24,699 nucleotides of DNA, taken from the NCBI GenBank assembly GCA_964580215.1, contig CAZOJT010000042.1:1-24699 (forward strand). The letters are read 5' to 3'. The translations under genes and the position numbers were made by a program. The notes under the pieces are model-generated. The model had not been told where the DNA came from. It saw only the letters and a program-made list of their open reading frames with translations, and did not search any database. Shown piece by piece: positions 24,666-24,699 of the stretch. This stretch comes from SM23-73-3 sp964580215 (lineage in GTDB: Bacteria; Zixibacteria; MSB-5A5; SM1-73). Within the stretch, counting starts at the first letter, position 1, and the number at the start of each line of letters is the position of its first letter.

Positions 24666-24695
24666 TCGTATGAATGTGCGTATGCACTCATACGA
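24666..24695. repeat. Palindromic element at the right edge, probably cut off
   Basis: TCGTATGA (24666-24673) pairs with TCATACGA (24688-24695), enclosing GTGC/GCAC. The word TTCGTATGAATG is shared with the internal stem of the MITE-like element at 186-197. The window ends 4 bp later, so the full element cannot be judged. 24550-24665 shows nothing else. Confidence 0.45.
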
Positions 24696-24699
24696 GCTT

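Overview
The window reads as chromosome of an uncultured, Gram-negative, probably anaerobic or fermentative bacterium. Several signs point to the FCB-like candidate phyla, with Zixibacteria-type genomes as my closest guess from memory: a gingipain-type C25 peptidase with a dockerin ending in the NYLYKGGPAP style, a second secreted protein with the SQNYPNPFNP C-terminal sorting domain of type IX secretion cargo, and separate RfaE1/RfaE2 enzymes for ADP-heptose (lipopolysaccharide core). No rRNA, tRNA, CRISPR, transposase, integrase or phage gene is visible.

Layout. 1-326: gene-free, with a 139-bp MITE-like element. 327-4094 (-): secreted C25 peptidase behind a good sigma-70 promoter. 4540-6080 (-): rfaE1-rfaE2 pair. 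6375-8528 (+): a DUF3467 protein and a GH57 glycogen branching enzyme, separated by a heptad-phased inverted repeat. 8878-10597 (+): a surface protein split by a frameshift and flanked on both sides by the same two repeat families. 10762-13962 (-): glyA followed by a fused homocysteine methyltransferase/MTHFR (one-carbon and methionine metabolism). 14092-15576 (-): membrane-anchored TPR protein with alternating repeat types. 15657-16094 (-): rpiB. 16269-21491 (-): two phosphate butyryl/acetyltransferase paralogues, a tyrosine phenol-lyase/tryptophanase-family enzyme and a branched-chain aminotransferase, which fit amino-acid degradation to acyl phosphates. 21654-24549 (+): a small zinc-ribbon membrane protein and a large polytopic membrane protein with a TPR tail.

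The most striking material lies between the genes. There is a 28-30-bp perfect palindrome in three copies, each shortly after a stop codon, with one copy differing by a compensated base pair. There is a double-hairpin element in two copies whose second stem also shows a compensated change, and one copy carries a promoter -35 box. A MITE-like element has imperfect terminal repeats and a matching ATAC on each side. There are also heptad and octad repeats and several strong hairpin clusters. I found no convincing multi-gene novel system. The best candidates for something undescribed are these structured repeat families and the tyrosine phenol-lyase-like enzyme that lacks a cofactor-contacting arginine found in both named families.
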